A DNA stretch of 17,725 bases, from assembly GCA_051891195.1 (NCBI GenBank), contig JBJFEZ010000011.1, positions 1 to 17,725 on the forward strand. Reading direction: 5' to 3'. The notes below the pieces were generated by a model, which saw only the letters and a list, made by a program, of their open reading frames with translations, did no database searches and was not told the DNA's origin. Positions 5,018 to 13,892 of this stretch are shown here, in pieces. This stretch comes from CAG-273 sp051891195. GTDB taxonomy: Bacteria; Bacillota; Clostridia; TANB77; CAG-508. Made by a program: the position numbers and the translations under genes. Position 1 is the first letter of the stretch, and each line of letters starts with the position of its first letter.

Positions 5018-7235
5018 TTGGAAATAAAAGGTGAAATAAGAGATATTATTTATAGAAACGAAATTAATAGTTATATGATAGCTAGTTTTGAAACTGACGA
5101 AGAAGAAACTACAATAGTAGGCTACCTGCCTTTTATTGAAAAAGGAGATAGCCTAAAAATAGTTGGCAATTTTATAGAACATCCTGAATATGGCAGACAA
5201 TTTAAAATTGAAACATTTGAAAAATTAATGCCAGAATCATTAGATTCAATAGAAAGATACCTAGCAAATGGCAAACTAAAAGGAATTGGACCAGCTACAG
5301 CAAAGAAAATGGTTGAAACATTTGGAAAAGAAGTAATACATATTTTAAAATATGAACCTGAAAAATTAGTTAGAATAAAAGGAATTACACAAGAAAAAGC
5401 AATAGAAATATCAAAAAGCTTTAATGAAAATTGGGACATTTGGCAAATAGTAAGTTACTTAGAAAAATTTGGAGTTGGACCTCAAAGCGCAGAAAGTATT
5501 TATAAAAAATTAGGACCAAATACTATAGAATTAATAGAAGTAAATCCATATTTATTAGTTGATGTAGCACCAAAAGTAAATTTTGCTCAAATTGATAATA
5601 TGGCATTAAAAATGGGAATAGACTTAGAAAATGACCAGCGAATAAGAAGTGGAATTAAATATGCTCTAAAGCTATCTACTAATAATGGGCATTGTACAGT
5701 ACTTTATGAAAATTTAATACAATTTGTAAAAGATTTATTAAATGTTTCAGAAGATAACATAGAAAACAATATTATATTTTTACAAGCCAAAAAAGAAATA
5801 ATATTAGAAGACAGGAACAAACAAGAATGGGTATATTTATCAAATTACTATTTGGCAGAAAAAAATGTAGCAGAAAACTTAATTACACTAAACAATTATT
5901 TAAATGTAAAACAAATTAGTAATTTTAATAAAAAACTAAAAAAAATAGAAAAAAATTCTGAACTTGAATTATCAGAAAAGCAAAGAGAAGCTGTAATGGC
6001 AATACAAGAACACAATGTTTGTGTAATTACTGGGGGACCAGGTACAGGAAAAACTACTATAATAAAAACTATTATAGAATTATATAAACAAGAAGAAAAA
6101 AAAGTAGTGCTTTGTGCACCAACCGGTAGAGCGGCAAAAAGAATGACAGAAACAACAGGAGAAGAAGCCAAAACATTACATAGATTACTTGAAATAGGGA
6201 AAACCAGCTCAGATGAACTGCAAAACATTGAACCAGATATAGAAGTAGCACCAATAGACGCAGACATAATTATAGTAGATGAAATGTCTATGGTAGATAT
6301 ATTTTTAATGAATTATTTACTACAAGCAATTTATAAAGGAACAAAATTAGTACTAGTAGGAGATGTTAATCAATTACCATCAGTAGGACCAGGAAACGTA
6401 CTAAAAGACATTATTAATTCAGAAAAAATTACTACAATTACTTTAAACAGAATTTTTAGACAAGCTGCTAAGAGTAAAATAATATTAAATAGCCATAAAG
6501 TAAATGAAGGACTTAGCTTTTTTACACAAGAAGACAAGCAAGAAGACCTTTTAGAAGACTTCTTTTTTATAAATGAAAACAACAAACTAAAGGTACTAGA
6601 AAATGTAATATCTTTATGCAATGGTAGACTAAAAAAAAGCTATAATTATGATTTCGCAGAAAATATTCAAGTAATTAGTCCAACTAAAAAGGGAGAACTA
6701 GGAACCAAGGAACTTAATAAAAGCCTTCAACAAGCAATAAACCCACCATCAGAAGAAAAAGCAGAAAGAAAATTTTTGGATTCTATTTTCCGAGAGGGAG
6801 ATAGAATTATGCAAATAAAAAATAACTATGATATATATTGGGAAAAGAGAGAGCCAACTTTAGAAATGGGAAAAGGAGTATTCAATGGGGAATATGGTAC
6901 AATTTTAAACATAGATGAAGTTGAAAAAAAAGTAAAAATTAAGTTTGATGATGAAAAATTAGTGTGGTATAGCTTTGAAGAATTAGAGCAAATAGAACAT
7001 AGCTATTGCATAACTGTACATAAAGCTCAGCGGAAGTGAATTTGATGTTGTAATTATGCCTATAATGCAAGCAGCACCTATGCTACTAACAAGAACATTA
7101 TTGTATACTGCAATGACAAGAGCAAAAAAATTATTAATACTAATAGGCAACCCAAATGTAATTGAATTTATGATTCAAAATGCAGATAGCAAAAAAAGAA
7201 ACACAGGGTTAGAATTTAAACTTAAAAGTATTTAA
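5018..7235 (+). pseudogene. recD2: RecD2-type DNA helicase, interrupted by a single-base frameshift near motif VI
   Basis: Starts at TTG after AGAGGT. Order of parts: N-terminal OB-like region, helix-hairpin-helix region (LKGIGPATAKKMVETFG at about residue 90; further HhH repeats to about 190), then the SF1B helicase core with Walker A GGPGTGKT at 339-346, Walker B VDEMSMVD from about 420 (Asp421-Glu422), and LVGDVNQLPSVGPG. In the family it is a 5'-3' helicase acting in DNA repair and replication fork maintenance without RecBC. The conserved TVHKSQGSEFD motif reads TVHKAQ and then CGG AAG TGA, stopping at 7039. Skipping the C at 7031 restores GSEFDVVIMP, LLYTAMTRAKKLLI and a normal end at 7235, giving about 738 residues. 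The downstream half shows no further damage, so the lesion is recent, a sequencing error, or bypassed by +1 shifting. Without the last part (motif VI) helicase function would be expected to fail. ComF follows 33 nt later. Confidence 0.88.
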
Positions 7236-7268
7236 ATTAATAGGGGCACTACTTTTAGGAGGTTTTAT

Positions 7269-7934
7269 ATGAACTTTTTAGAAGAATGTCTCTGTTTTGT
7301 TTTTCCAAAAGTATGTGGGATATGTGAAAAAATAGAAAAAAGTTATGTGTGTGAAAAATGTTTAAAAAACATACAAAATTCAAACATTTTTTGTAATAGA
7401 ATAGATGATTACACAAAGGACAATACTAAATATTTTGACTACCATGCATATCTTTTTTCATATAAAGAAATAGTTAGAGAAAGAATAATACAATACAAAT
7501 TTGAAAACAGACCATATCTTTCAAATATGTTTTGTGAATTTTTTATAAAAAATAAAAAAATATGTGGTTTTTTGAAAAAGTATGATATAATAATTCCAGT
7601 TCCAATGACAAAGAAAAAATTAGCTCAAAGAGGATATAATCAAACTGAATTAATAGCAAAACTATTAGCAAAAAAAATTGAAAATTTACAATATAGAAAA
7701 GATGTATTAATTAAAATAAAAGACAATAAAATACAAAGTACTTTAAATAAAAAACAAAGAATTGAAAATGTAAAAAATGCATATAAACTTAAAAATATAC
7801 AAATAATAAAACAAAAAAACATTCTAATTATAGATGATATTTATACAACAGGAGCTACTGTTAATGAATGTGCAAAAGTTTTAAAACAGCAAAACTGTAA
7901 TGTATCAATATTAACAATAGCTAAAGATTTTTAA
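7269..7934 (+). CDS. comF: ComF family protein with phosphoribosyltransferase fold
   Basis: 221 residues with AGGAGG 8 nt ahead. A four-Cys zinc site near the N-terminus (Cys16, Cys19, Cys28, Cys31: CGIC, CEKC) is followed by the family core: KYDIIIPVPMTKKKLAQRGYNQ (about 115-135, with the RGYNQ motif), and the PRPP-binding loop ILIIDDIYTTGATVNEC at 185-201. ComF takes part in uptake of single-stranded DNA during natural transformation in Bacillus, working with the ComFA helicase. No comFA is adjacent here; instead recD2 lies upstream and a KAP ATPase 29 nt downstream, so it is probably cotranscribed with DNA-handling genes. Assignment to the family is secure; whether this organism is competent is not shown. 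Confidence 0.9.
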   Translation: MNFLEECLCFVFPKVCGICEKIEKSYVCEKCLKNIQNSNIFCNRIDDYTKDNTKYFDYHAYLFSYKEIVRERIIQYKFENRPYLSNMFCEFFIKNKKICGFLKKYDIIIPVPMTKKKLAQRGYNQTELIAKLLAKKIENLQYRKDVLIKIKDNKIQSTLNKKQRIENVKNAYKLKNIQIIKQKNILIIDDIYTTGATVNECAKVLKQQNCNVSILTIAKDF

Positions 7935-7963
7935 ATAAAAAAACACAAAAGAAAGGAAAACAT

Positions 7964-9964
7964 ATGGAAGATTTAGTAGAAAGCATTTTAGATTATGTAA
8001 GAGCAGATTATACAGATTATGCTATTATGATTAATGGCGAGTGGGGAAGCGGAAAAACTTATTTTTGGAACAATAAAATAAAACCACAAATAGAAACAAT
8101 GCAAGTAAATGGCAAAAAATTAACAGCTATTTATATGTCTTTATATGGAATTTCAAATCTAGAAGATATTAGTAAAAAAATATTTATAGAAACAACGCAA
8201 TTAATGGACAAAAACTTAAAAAAATTTATGGGTAGTAATGGGGTGCGCAATATTCCTGAATATGCAAAAACAGGTTTAGATATGGCAAACTTTTTTGGAG
8301 TTACTCAAAATGGAGACAAAGTAGACTATGCACAATTTTTTACTACAGATGATAAAGTATTATGCTTTGACGATTTAGAAAGAGCAAATGTAGACGTTAT
8401 TGATATACTAGGTTATATTAATAATTTTGTGGAACACGATCATATAAAAACAATTATAATTTGCAATGAAAAAGAATTGTCAACAAAGTTAAAGAATAGC
8501 AACCTAGAAATGAAAACTTTTATTGCAACTTACTTATTAGATAAAGAAAACAAGCTAACAATGAAAACAGACAAGCCAATGGTTGAAAGAATACGTGATA
8601 CTATAGAATATGTTTTTGATAAAGCCAATGATTATGAAAGAATAAAAGAAAAACTAATAGGTGAAACTTTTGAGTATGCTCCAGAATTTAATTATATAAT
8701 AAATGGAATTTTAATGCGATATGAAAACTATCCAGACTTAATTAGATTCTTAAGAGAAAATACAAACTTAATTGTATCTACATTTAATAAAAGCGGTACT
8801 AGAAACTTACGTATTTTAAAACATTCTTTAAATGACTTTAAAAAAATATTTGATATGGTAACAAAAGCATATCCAAACATAAACCATAGAATATTGCAAA
8901 CTATGCTTATTTTTACTATAGCTATTTCATTTGAAATTAAAGCAGGTAAAATTACAAAAGATAAATTTGTTAATATTAATAGCAATGAAGAATATAAAGC
9001 TATATTAGTTTCATCAAGAGTATTTATGGATAATAGACAATTTTATATTAAAGAATTTGATAACAATTATTATTACAATTTTAAAGCTGAATATCGTTTC
9101 TTTAAATTTATAGAAAAATATGTACGTACACGTATTTTTGATATGAAGGTATTTAAAGACAATATGGAGGTTATAAAAAATACTATAGACATTGCACAAC
9201 TACCAGGATATAAAAGACTTCTTACTGAAGAATATTGGAAAATACCAGATGATCAATTTTCAGGAATTATTGATGAAACATTAGATGACGTAAAAAACGG
9301 AAGAATTGAGTTGATACAAATAGTTAAACTATTCTCATATTTTGCATATTTTATAAAAAAAGAGCTTATTAGATATGATATGAAAACAATTAAAAGTGTA
9401 TTTTTCAATGGAATGAATATTTCTTCACTAACATCAAAATATTGCGACAATGTAGAAGAAGAACTATCACAAATAGGAATAGAAAAAGAAATTGAAGAAG
9501 AAATGGAAGACATATTAGCACACTTCAATGAAATCAACCTAAAATTAAAAGAAAAAATGTATCAAGAAAAAGCAGAAGAAGTATTTAAAAATATACCAAT
9601 GAAAATGGAAGTATTTTATGATATGTTTGACAAAGAATGTATGAATATTCCAATATTTAAATATTATGATACATTCCAAATGTTCCAAAGAATTTCATGT
9701 GCAAGTAATGAAGACATAGTAACAATTAAAGAAAAATTAGTTGATAGAGCAAAAAGATTTCCAAAAGAAATTGAAGAGGAAATGTTTAATATTAAAAAGT
9801 TAAAACAAGTTATGGATGATTATATAGACGGAAAACTACCAAGTATAAAAATTGTACTATTACAGGATTTTTCTAATGAATTAGGAAACATTCTAAAAAA
9901 CTATACAAGAGTAGAAGTAAAACTAGATAAAGAGGATTTAGTGTCTGAAGATAGTGAAGAATAA
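7964..9964 (+). CDS. KAP-type P-loop NTPase of unknown function
   Basis: 666 residues, ribosome site GAAAGGAAAAC. Walker A GEWGSGKT at 25-32; Walker B VLCFDDLERA at 132-141, the FDDLER signature typical of KAP and related STAND-like ATPases; IKTIIICNEKEL at 161-172 would be the sensor strand; SGTRNLRILKHSLNDF at 277-292 matches the arginine-containing helix seen after the ATPase core in these proteins. The remaining ~370 residues are helical and unrecognised, with a very acidic, coiled-coil-like part (IGIEKEIEEEMEDILAHFNE) and an acidic C-terminal tail (DKEDLVSEDSEE). No transmembrane segment is apparent, although many KAP proteins have one. KAP ATPases include phage-exclusion proteins (PifA), so a defence role is possible. 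The gene follows comF by 29 nt and precedes spoVT by 117 nt. Specific function not known. Confidence 0.75.
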   Translation: MEDLVESILDYVRADYTDYAIMINGEWGSGKTYFWNNKIKPQIETMQVNGKKLTAIYMSLYGISNLEDISKKIFIETTQLMDKNLKKFMGSNGVRNIPEYAKTGLDMANFFGVTQNGDKVDYAQFFTTDDKVLCFDDLERANVDVIDILGYINNFVEHDHIKTIIICNEKELSTKLKNSNLEMKTFIATYLLDKENKLTMKTDKPMVERIRDTIEYVFDKANDYERIKEKLIGETFEYAPEFNYIINGILMRYENYPDLIRFLRENTNLIVSTFNKSGTRNLRILKHSLNDFKKIFDMVTKAYPNINHRILQTMLIFTIAISFEIKAGKITKDKFVNINSNEEYKAILVSSRVFMDNRQFYIKEFDNNYYYNFKAEYRFFKFIEKYVRTRIFDMKVFKDNMEVIKNTIDIAQLPGYKRLLTEEYWKIPDDQFSGIIDETLDDVKNGRIELIQIVKLFSYFAYFIKKELIRYDMKTIKSVFFNGMNISSLTSKYCDNVEEELSQIGIEKEIEEEMEDILAHFNEINLKLKEKMYQEKAEEVFKNIPMKMEVFYDMFDKECMNIPIFKYYDTFQMFQRISCASNEDIVTIKEKLVDRAKRFPKEIEEEMFNIKKLKQVMDDYIDGKLPSIKIVLLQDFSNELGNILKNYTRVEVKLDKEDLVSEDSEE

Positions 9965-10006
9965 AAATAAAAATGTATAATATTTTCCTTTTAAAGCAAT
10001 AATAAG

Positions 10007-10036
10007 AATAATTAAAAAAATAGAATTTTTATAATT
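10007..10036 (+). promoter_or_regulatory. Possible sporulation-sigma promoter of spoVT
   Basis: GAATA (10007-10011), 18 nt, TATAATT (10030-10036): a partial match to the forespore SigF/SigG pattern (GHATR, 18 nt, CATWHTA; -10 agrees at 5 of 7). Bacillus spoVT is SigG-dependent, which favours this, but AT-rich DNA makes chance hits likely. A TATAAT at 9976-9981 has no convincing -35 partner. Confidence 0.3.
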
Positions 10037-10081
10037 GCAATAGAGCAAACCGAGCTCTAAATTTAAAAGGAGGTAATATTT

Positions 10082-10636
10082 TTGAAAGCAACAGGTGTAG
10101 TTAGAAGAATTGATGATTTAGGAAGAGTAGTTATTCCAAAAGAAATTAGAAAAACTTTACGTATTAAAGAAGGAGACCCACTTGAAATTTTTACAGACAA
10201 AGAAGGAGAAATAATATTAAAAAAATATTCTCCAATAGGAGAGCTAACAGAATTTGCAACAGGATATGCAGAAACCTTAGCCAAAACCACAGGACATATT
10301 GCTTGCATAACAGATAAAGATACAGTAATAGCAGTTTCTGGTGGCTTAAAAAAAGAATTTTTAGAAAAAGATATAAGCGAAGAACTAGAAAGATTAATGG
10401 ATTATAAAGAAAATTATACCAGTAAAGAGAATAACGACTTAGCTATTCCTATAACAAAAAACGAAAGCAAAGAAAGAAGATATAATTCACAAGTAGTTTA
10501 TCCTATAATTTCTGATGGAGATGTAATAGGAAGTGTTATACTATTATCAAAGGATAATAACACTAAAATGACTGAAGTAGAACAAAAGGTGGTTCAATCA
10601 GCTGCAAGTTTTTTAGGAAGTCAAATGGAAATATAA
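10082..10636 (+). CDS. spoVT: Stage V sporulation transcription regulator SpoVT
   Basis: 184 residues, TTG start with a perfect AAAGGAGGT 8 nt upstream (10066-10073). N-terminal swapped-hairpin AbrB domain (MKATGVVRRIDDLGRVVIPK then LRIKEGDPLEIF, 1-50); C-terminal GAF-like domain (about 55-184; VAVSGGL-type stretch, VVYPIISDGDVIGSVILLS). Length and layout are those of SpoVT, a forespore regulator that adjusts SigG genes, spore coat/cortex and small acid-soluble protein expression. Its presence argues that the organism can form spores or descended from one that could. Stands alone between the KAP gene and a small gene with its own promoter. Very confident. Confidence 0.92.
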   Translation: MKATGVVRRIDDLGRVVIPKEIRKTLRIKEGDPLEIFTDKEGEIILKKYSPIGELTEFATGYAETLAKTTGHIACITDKDTVIAVSGGLKKEFLEKDISEELERLMDYKENYTSKENNDLAIPITKNESKERRYNSQVVYPIISDGDVIGSVILLSKDNNTKMTEVEQKVVQSAASFLGSQMEI

Positions 10637-10699
10637 CAAAAGTAACAATATTGTAATATTAGTGTAACAAAAATGTAATAAAAAAATATACAAAACTAC

Positions 10700-10728
10700 T
10701 TGATTATTCAAGTTAAATATAGTATAAA
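10700..10728 (+). promoter_or_regulatory. Sigma-A-type promoter of the 74-residue protein gene
   Basis: TTGATT (10700-10705), 17-bp spacer, TATAAA (10723-10728), an excellent fit, 50 nt before the start codon. Confidence 0.6.
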
Positions 10729-10778
10729 TTAAATGAAAAGAGTAAAGATAAACATTCATTACAAAGGAGGAATAAAAA

Positions 10779-11003
10779 ATGGAAGAATTTGAAAACAAAG
10801 CAATTAACAACGAAGCAAAAGAATTACCAGCACAAATCAGTCCATGGACAAAAATAAAAAATTTCTTATTCCAAGAAGTTAAAGTAACAATGACACCAAA
10901 ACAAGAAAAAGTACTAAAAGAAGTTCATGATTTCTGGCATCAAGAACTTAACCATGATTTTTGGTTCCAAGAAATTAAAATTATTGACAATATTACATTG
11001 TAA
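10779..11003 (+). CDS. 74-residue protein with three degenerate FxxQE repeats
   Basis: Strong AAAGGAGGA ribosome site (10763-10771), clear promoter at 10700 and a 12-bp terminator at 11011, so this is a free-standing, probably well-expressed gene. Not recognised. The sequence is charged and amphipathic, without signal peptide or membrane segment. Residues 28-35 NFLFQEVK, 51-58 DFWHQELN and 60-67 DFWFQEIK share the pattern [ND]F[LW]xQE, the last two being adjacent; this looks like internal duplication of an aromatic amphipathic strand or helix. Lies between spoVT and gap with no functional link that can be seen. A real gene by expression signals; function unknown. Confidence 0.75.
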   Translation: MEEFENKAINNEAKELPAQISPWTKIKNFLFQEVKVTMTPKQEKVLKEVHDFWHQELNHDFWFQEIKIIDNITL

Positions 11004-11010
11004 TTCATAC

Positions 11011-11042
11011 AGTCCGTTAAGAGAAAATCTTAACGGACTTTT
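11011..11042 (+). terminator. Intrinsic terminator of the 74-residue protein gene
   Basis: Perfect 12-bp stem AGTCCGTTAAGA (11011-11022) with TCTTAACGGACT (11028-11039), loop GAAAA, then a short T-run (11039-11042). Confidence 0.85.
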
Positions 11043-11093
11043 GTATTAAATATAATCTTTCTTCTAAAATAATAATAAAATTTAAAGGAATGC

Positions 11094-11122
11094 TTGAAAA
11101 GTATTCTTTTTTGATATAAAAT
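11094..11122 (+). promoter_or_regulatory. Promoter of the glycolytic operon
   Basis: TTGAAA (11094-11099), 17-bp spacer, TAAAAT (11117-11122), 52 nt before the gap ATG. No CggR-like regulator gene is in the window, unlike in Bacillus, where cggR heads this operon. Confidence 0.55.
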
Positions 11123-11174
11123 TAGTGTGTTTAGGGAATACTAAACATATTTAAATTTAAAGGAGGAAAATTTT

Positions 11175-12179
11175 ATGTCAGTTAAAATTGGAATTAATGG
11201 ATTTGGAAGAATTGGAAATTTATCATTTCAAGCAGCTTTAGAAAAGGAGAATGTTGAGGTGGTTGCAATAAATGACCCATTCATTACAGCAGATTATATG
11301 GCTTATATGATAAAATATGATACAGTTCACGGTAAATTTGAAGGTGAAGTATATGAAAAAGATGGAAAACTAGTAGTAAACGGAAAAGAAGTAAAAATAT
11401 ATAATGAAATGGACCCAAAAAACATTCCTTGGGGAGCAGATGGAGTTGACTATGTATTAGAATGTTCAGGAGTATTTACAACTATTGAAAAAGCGAATGC
11501 GCACTTAGAAGCAGGAGCTAAAAAAGTTATAATTTCTGCACCATCAAAAGATGCACCAATGTTTGTTATGGGAGTAAATAACGAAGAATACACACCAGAT
11601 ATGAATATTATTTCAAACGCATCTTGTACAACAAACTGTCTAGCACCACTTGCTAAAGTTATTAACGATAACTTTGGAATTAAAGATGGATTAATGACAA
11701 CAGTTCATAGTATAACAGCTACACAAAAAACAGTAGATGGAGCATCTAAAAAAGACTGGAGAGGTGGAAGAGCAGCAAGTGCCAATATTATACCTTCTTC
11801 AACAGGAGCAGCAAAAGCAGTAGGAAAAGTAATACCATCATTAAATGGAAAATTAACAGGTATGGCATTTAGAGTACCTACAGTTGATGTCTCTGTAGTT
11901 GACTTAACTTGTAATTTAGAAAAACCAGCTTCTTATGAAGAAATTTGTAATGCAGTTAAAAAAGCATCTGAAAATGAAATGAAAGGAATTATAGAATACG
12001 TAGAAGATCCAGTTGTATCTTCTGACTTTGTACACGACAAACATACTTGTATTTTTGATAGCACAGCAGGAATTGCATTAACAGATAGCTTTGTAAAATT
12101 AGTAGCTTGGTATGACAATGAATGGGGATATTCTAACAAATTAGTAGATTTAGCTATATATATTTCTAGCAAAAATTAA
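11175..12179 (+). CDS. gap: Glyceraldehyde-3-phosphate dehydrogenase, NAD-dependent
   Basis: 334 residues, standard length. AAAGGAGGA ribosome site. Rossmann motif INGFGRIG at 7-14; Asp34 in AINDP, the residue that selects NAD over NADP in glycolytic GAPDH; catalytic Cys151 in ISNASCTTNCLAP; His at TVHSITATQ; C-terminal WYDNEWGYSNKLVDLA. Oxidises glyceraldehyde 3-phosphate to 1,3-bisphosphoglycerate, feeding Pgk. First gene of a run that encodes every step from here to phosphoenolpyruvate; the DUF1653 gene follows 15 nt later. Confidence 0.97.
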   Translation: MSVKIGINGFGRIGNLSFQAALEKENVEVVAINDPFITADYMAYMIKYDTVHGKFEGEVYEKDGKLVVNGKEVKIYNEMDPKNIPWGADGVDYVLECSGVFTTIEKANAHLEAGAKKVIISAPSKDAPMFVMGVNNEEYTPDMNIISNASCTTNCLAPLAKVINDNFGIKDGLMTTVHSITATQKTVDGASKKDWRGGRAASANIIPSSTGAAKAVGKVIPSLNGKLTGMAFRVPTVDVSVVDLTCNLEKPASYEEICNAVKKASENEMKGIIEYVEDPVVSSDFVHDKHTCIFDSTAGIALTDSFVKLVAWYDNEWGYSNKLVDLAIYISSKN

Positions 12180-12194
12180 AAGGAAAGTAATAAT

Positions 12195-12461
12195 ATGGAA
12201 AGAGAAATAAAAATACACGGAATATACAAACATTTTAAAGGAGACCTATATATTGTAGAAGATGTGGCAACACATAGCGAAACAAGGGAAAAGTATGTTG
12301 TATATAGAGCTTTATACGGAGAAAATAATTTGTATATTAGACCATATGATATGTTTTTATCAGAAGTTGACAAAGAAAAATATCCAAATGTACAACAAAA
12401 ATATAGATTTGAACTACAAAAAATAGAAAGCATTGCAAAAAATAAATTTATTAAAAACTAA
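12195..12461 (+). CDS. DUF1653 family protein
   Basis: 88 residues; AAAGGAAAG before the ATG (spacing about 8). The DUF1653 pattern is clear: GIYKHFKGDLYIVEDVATHS, then E-x-VVYRALYGENNLYIRPYDMF and a final KYRFELQKI. The family is small, soluble, widespread and of unknown function. Its position inside a gap-pgk operon, 15 nt after gap, suggests cotranscription with glycolytic genes. Family call is firm; role unknown. Confidence 0.85.
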   Translation: MEREIKIHGIYKHFKGDLYIVEDVATHSETREKYVVYRALYGENNLYIRPYDMFLSEVDKEKYPNVQQKYRFELQKIESIAKNKFIKN

Positions 12462-12521
12462 AAGGGTTATAGGTAAATTCCAATTTAAAACCTAAATATT
12501 ATATAAGGAATGGAACGCAAA

Positions 12522-13868
12522 ATGGAGAAAAAAAGTATACGCGATATAGATGTTAAAGGAAAAAAAGTACTAGTTCGTTGCGATTTTAATGTGCCTTTAA
12601 AAGATGGAGTTATTACAGATGACACAAGAATTAGAGCCGCTCTTCCTACAATTAGACATTTACTAGATAATGGAGCAAAAGTTGTATTATGCTCACATTT
12701 AGGTAGACCAAAGGGAGAAGTAAATGAAAAATATTCATTAAATCCAATAGCACAAAAATTATCACAAGAGTTAGGAACACAAGTAAAATTTGCAAATGAT
12801 GTAACAGGACAAAGTGCACAAAGTATGGCAAGTGAATTAAAAGAAGGAGAAGCTGGACTTATAGAAAATGTTCGTTTTGACCCAAGAGAAGAAAAAAATG
12901 ATGATGGTTTAGCACTAGAACTTTCTCAATTAGTTGGAGAAGACGGAATATATGTTAATGATGCATTTGGTACTGCACATAGAGCACATAGTTCAACAGA
13001 AGGAGTTACGCATCATATAAACGAATCTGTAGCAGGACTTTTAATGGAAAGAGAAATTGAAAAATTAGGAGCTGTACTTGAAAATCCTGAAAAACCTTTT
13101 GTAGCAATTTTAGGTGGAGCAAAAGTTTCTGACAAAATAGGAGTAATTGAAAACTTAATGGATAAAGTAGAAACAATTTTAATTGGTGGAGCAATGGCAA
13201 ACACATTCTTAAAAGCAAAAGGATATGATATTGGTTCATCAAGATATGAATCTGACAAAATTGAAACAGCAAAAGAATTAATGAAAAAAGCTAATGAAAA
13301 AGGTGTTGAAATAGTTTTGCCAAAAGATGCTCGTGTTGCTAAAATTCCAGAAGGAGAAGAATTAACAGCAGAAACTATAGAAAACGCAGAATATAAAAAA
13401 GTAAAACTATACACAGAAAAAGAAGTTGAAGAAGGAAAAGGCGAAAGTTTAGAGGGAAATCAAATTTTAGATGTAGGAGACACTACATTAAATTACTTTG
13501 CAGACAGACTAGAAGGTGCAAAAACAATAGTATGGAATGGACCTCTAGGATATAGCGAAGTTCCAAAATTTGCATATGGAACAGAAACAGTAGCAAGAGT
13601 TATTTCTAAAACTAATGCAAAATGTGTAATTGGCGGTGGAGACTCTGTAGCAGCTATTCAAAAAATAAAAAAAGCAGCTAAACAAAATGGAGAAGATGCT
13701 AAACAATTCCAAAATATTTACCTATCAACAGGTGGTGGAGCATCATTAGAATTTTTAGAAGGTAAAACGTTGCCAGGAATTGCAGCTCTTAACAATGCAG
13801 AAAAACAACAACATAAATGTACATCAGAAGGAAACTGCAAAAGTACAGAACAAAAAGTAGTAGAATAA
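12522..13868 (+). CDS. pgk: Phosphoglycerate kinase with extended C-terminus
   Basis: The ATG at 12522 is chosen because AAGGAA (12505-12510) lies about 11 nt ahead of it and the product begins like the family (MEKKSIRDIDVKGKKVLVRC); an in-frame ATG at 12510 abuts that site and would add MERK. 448 residues against roughly 395-400 usual. Substrate residues Asp21, Asn23 and Arg36 (DFNVPLKDG, DTRIR), SHLGRP at 58-63, LGGAKVSDKIGVI, VWNGPLG, and GGGDSVAA and STGGGASLEFLEGK near the end are present, so the active site is intact. Excess length comes from a longer loop (about residues 280-312, Glu/Lys-rich) and a C-terminal tail after LPGIAALN holding Cys-x6-Cys (HKCTSEGNCKSTEQKVVE). Makes ATP from 1,3-bisphosphoglycerate. 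Followed by tpiA 24 nt later. Confidence 0.96.
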   Translation: MEKKSIRDIDVKGKKVLVRCDFNVPLKDGVITDDTRIRAALPTIRHLLDNGAKVVLCSHLGRPKGEVNEKYSLNPIAQKLSQELGTQVKFANDVTGQSAQSMASELKEGEAGLIENVRFDPREEKNDDGLALELSQLVGEDGIYVNDAFGTAHRAHSSTEGVTHHINESVAGLLMEREIEKLGAVLENPEKPFVAILGGAKVSDKIGVIENLMDKVETILIGGAMANTFLKAKGYDIGSSRYESDKIETAKELMKKANEKGVEIVLPKDARVAKIPEGEELTAETIENAEYKKVKLYTEKEVEEGKGESLEGNQILDVGDTTLNYFADRLEGAKTIVWNGPLGYSEVPKFAYGTETVARVISKTNAKCVIGGGDSVAAIQKIKKAAKQNGEDAKQFQNIYLSTGGGASLEFLEGKTLPGIAALNNAEKQQHKCTSEGNCKSTEQKVVE

Positions 13869-13892
13869 AAATTTAAAGAAAGGAAAACTTTA

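Noticed and set aside
5122..6621. Long open frames on the minus strand inside recD2
   Set aside because: They are antisense shadows of an AT-rich, A-biased gene; no ribosome sites and low-complexity Phe/Ser/Leu-rich products.
10641..10670. Terminator after spoVT from repeated AATATT and GTAAC units
   Set aside because: The pairings are short, all A/T in the core and not followed by a T-run; the segment reads better as spacer DNA upstream of the next promoter.
13006..13414. Minus-strand open frames inside pgk
   Set aside because: Same antisense artefact; hydrophobic repetitive translations and no expression signals, within a clearly coding plus-strand gene.
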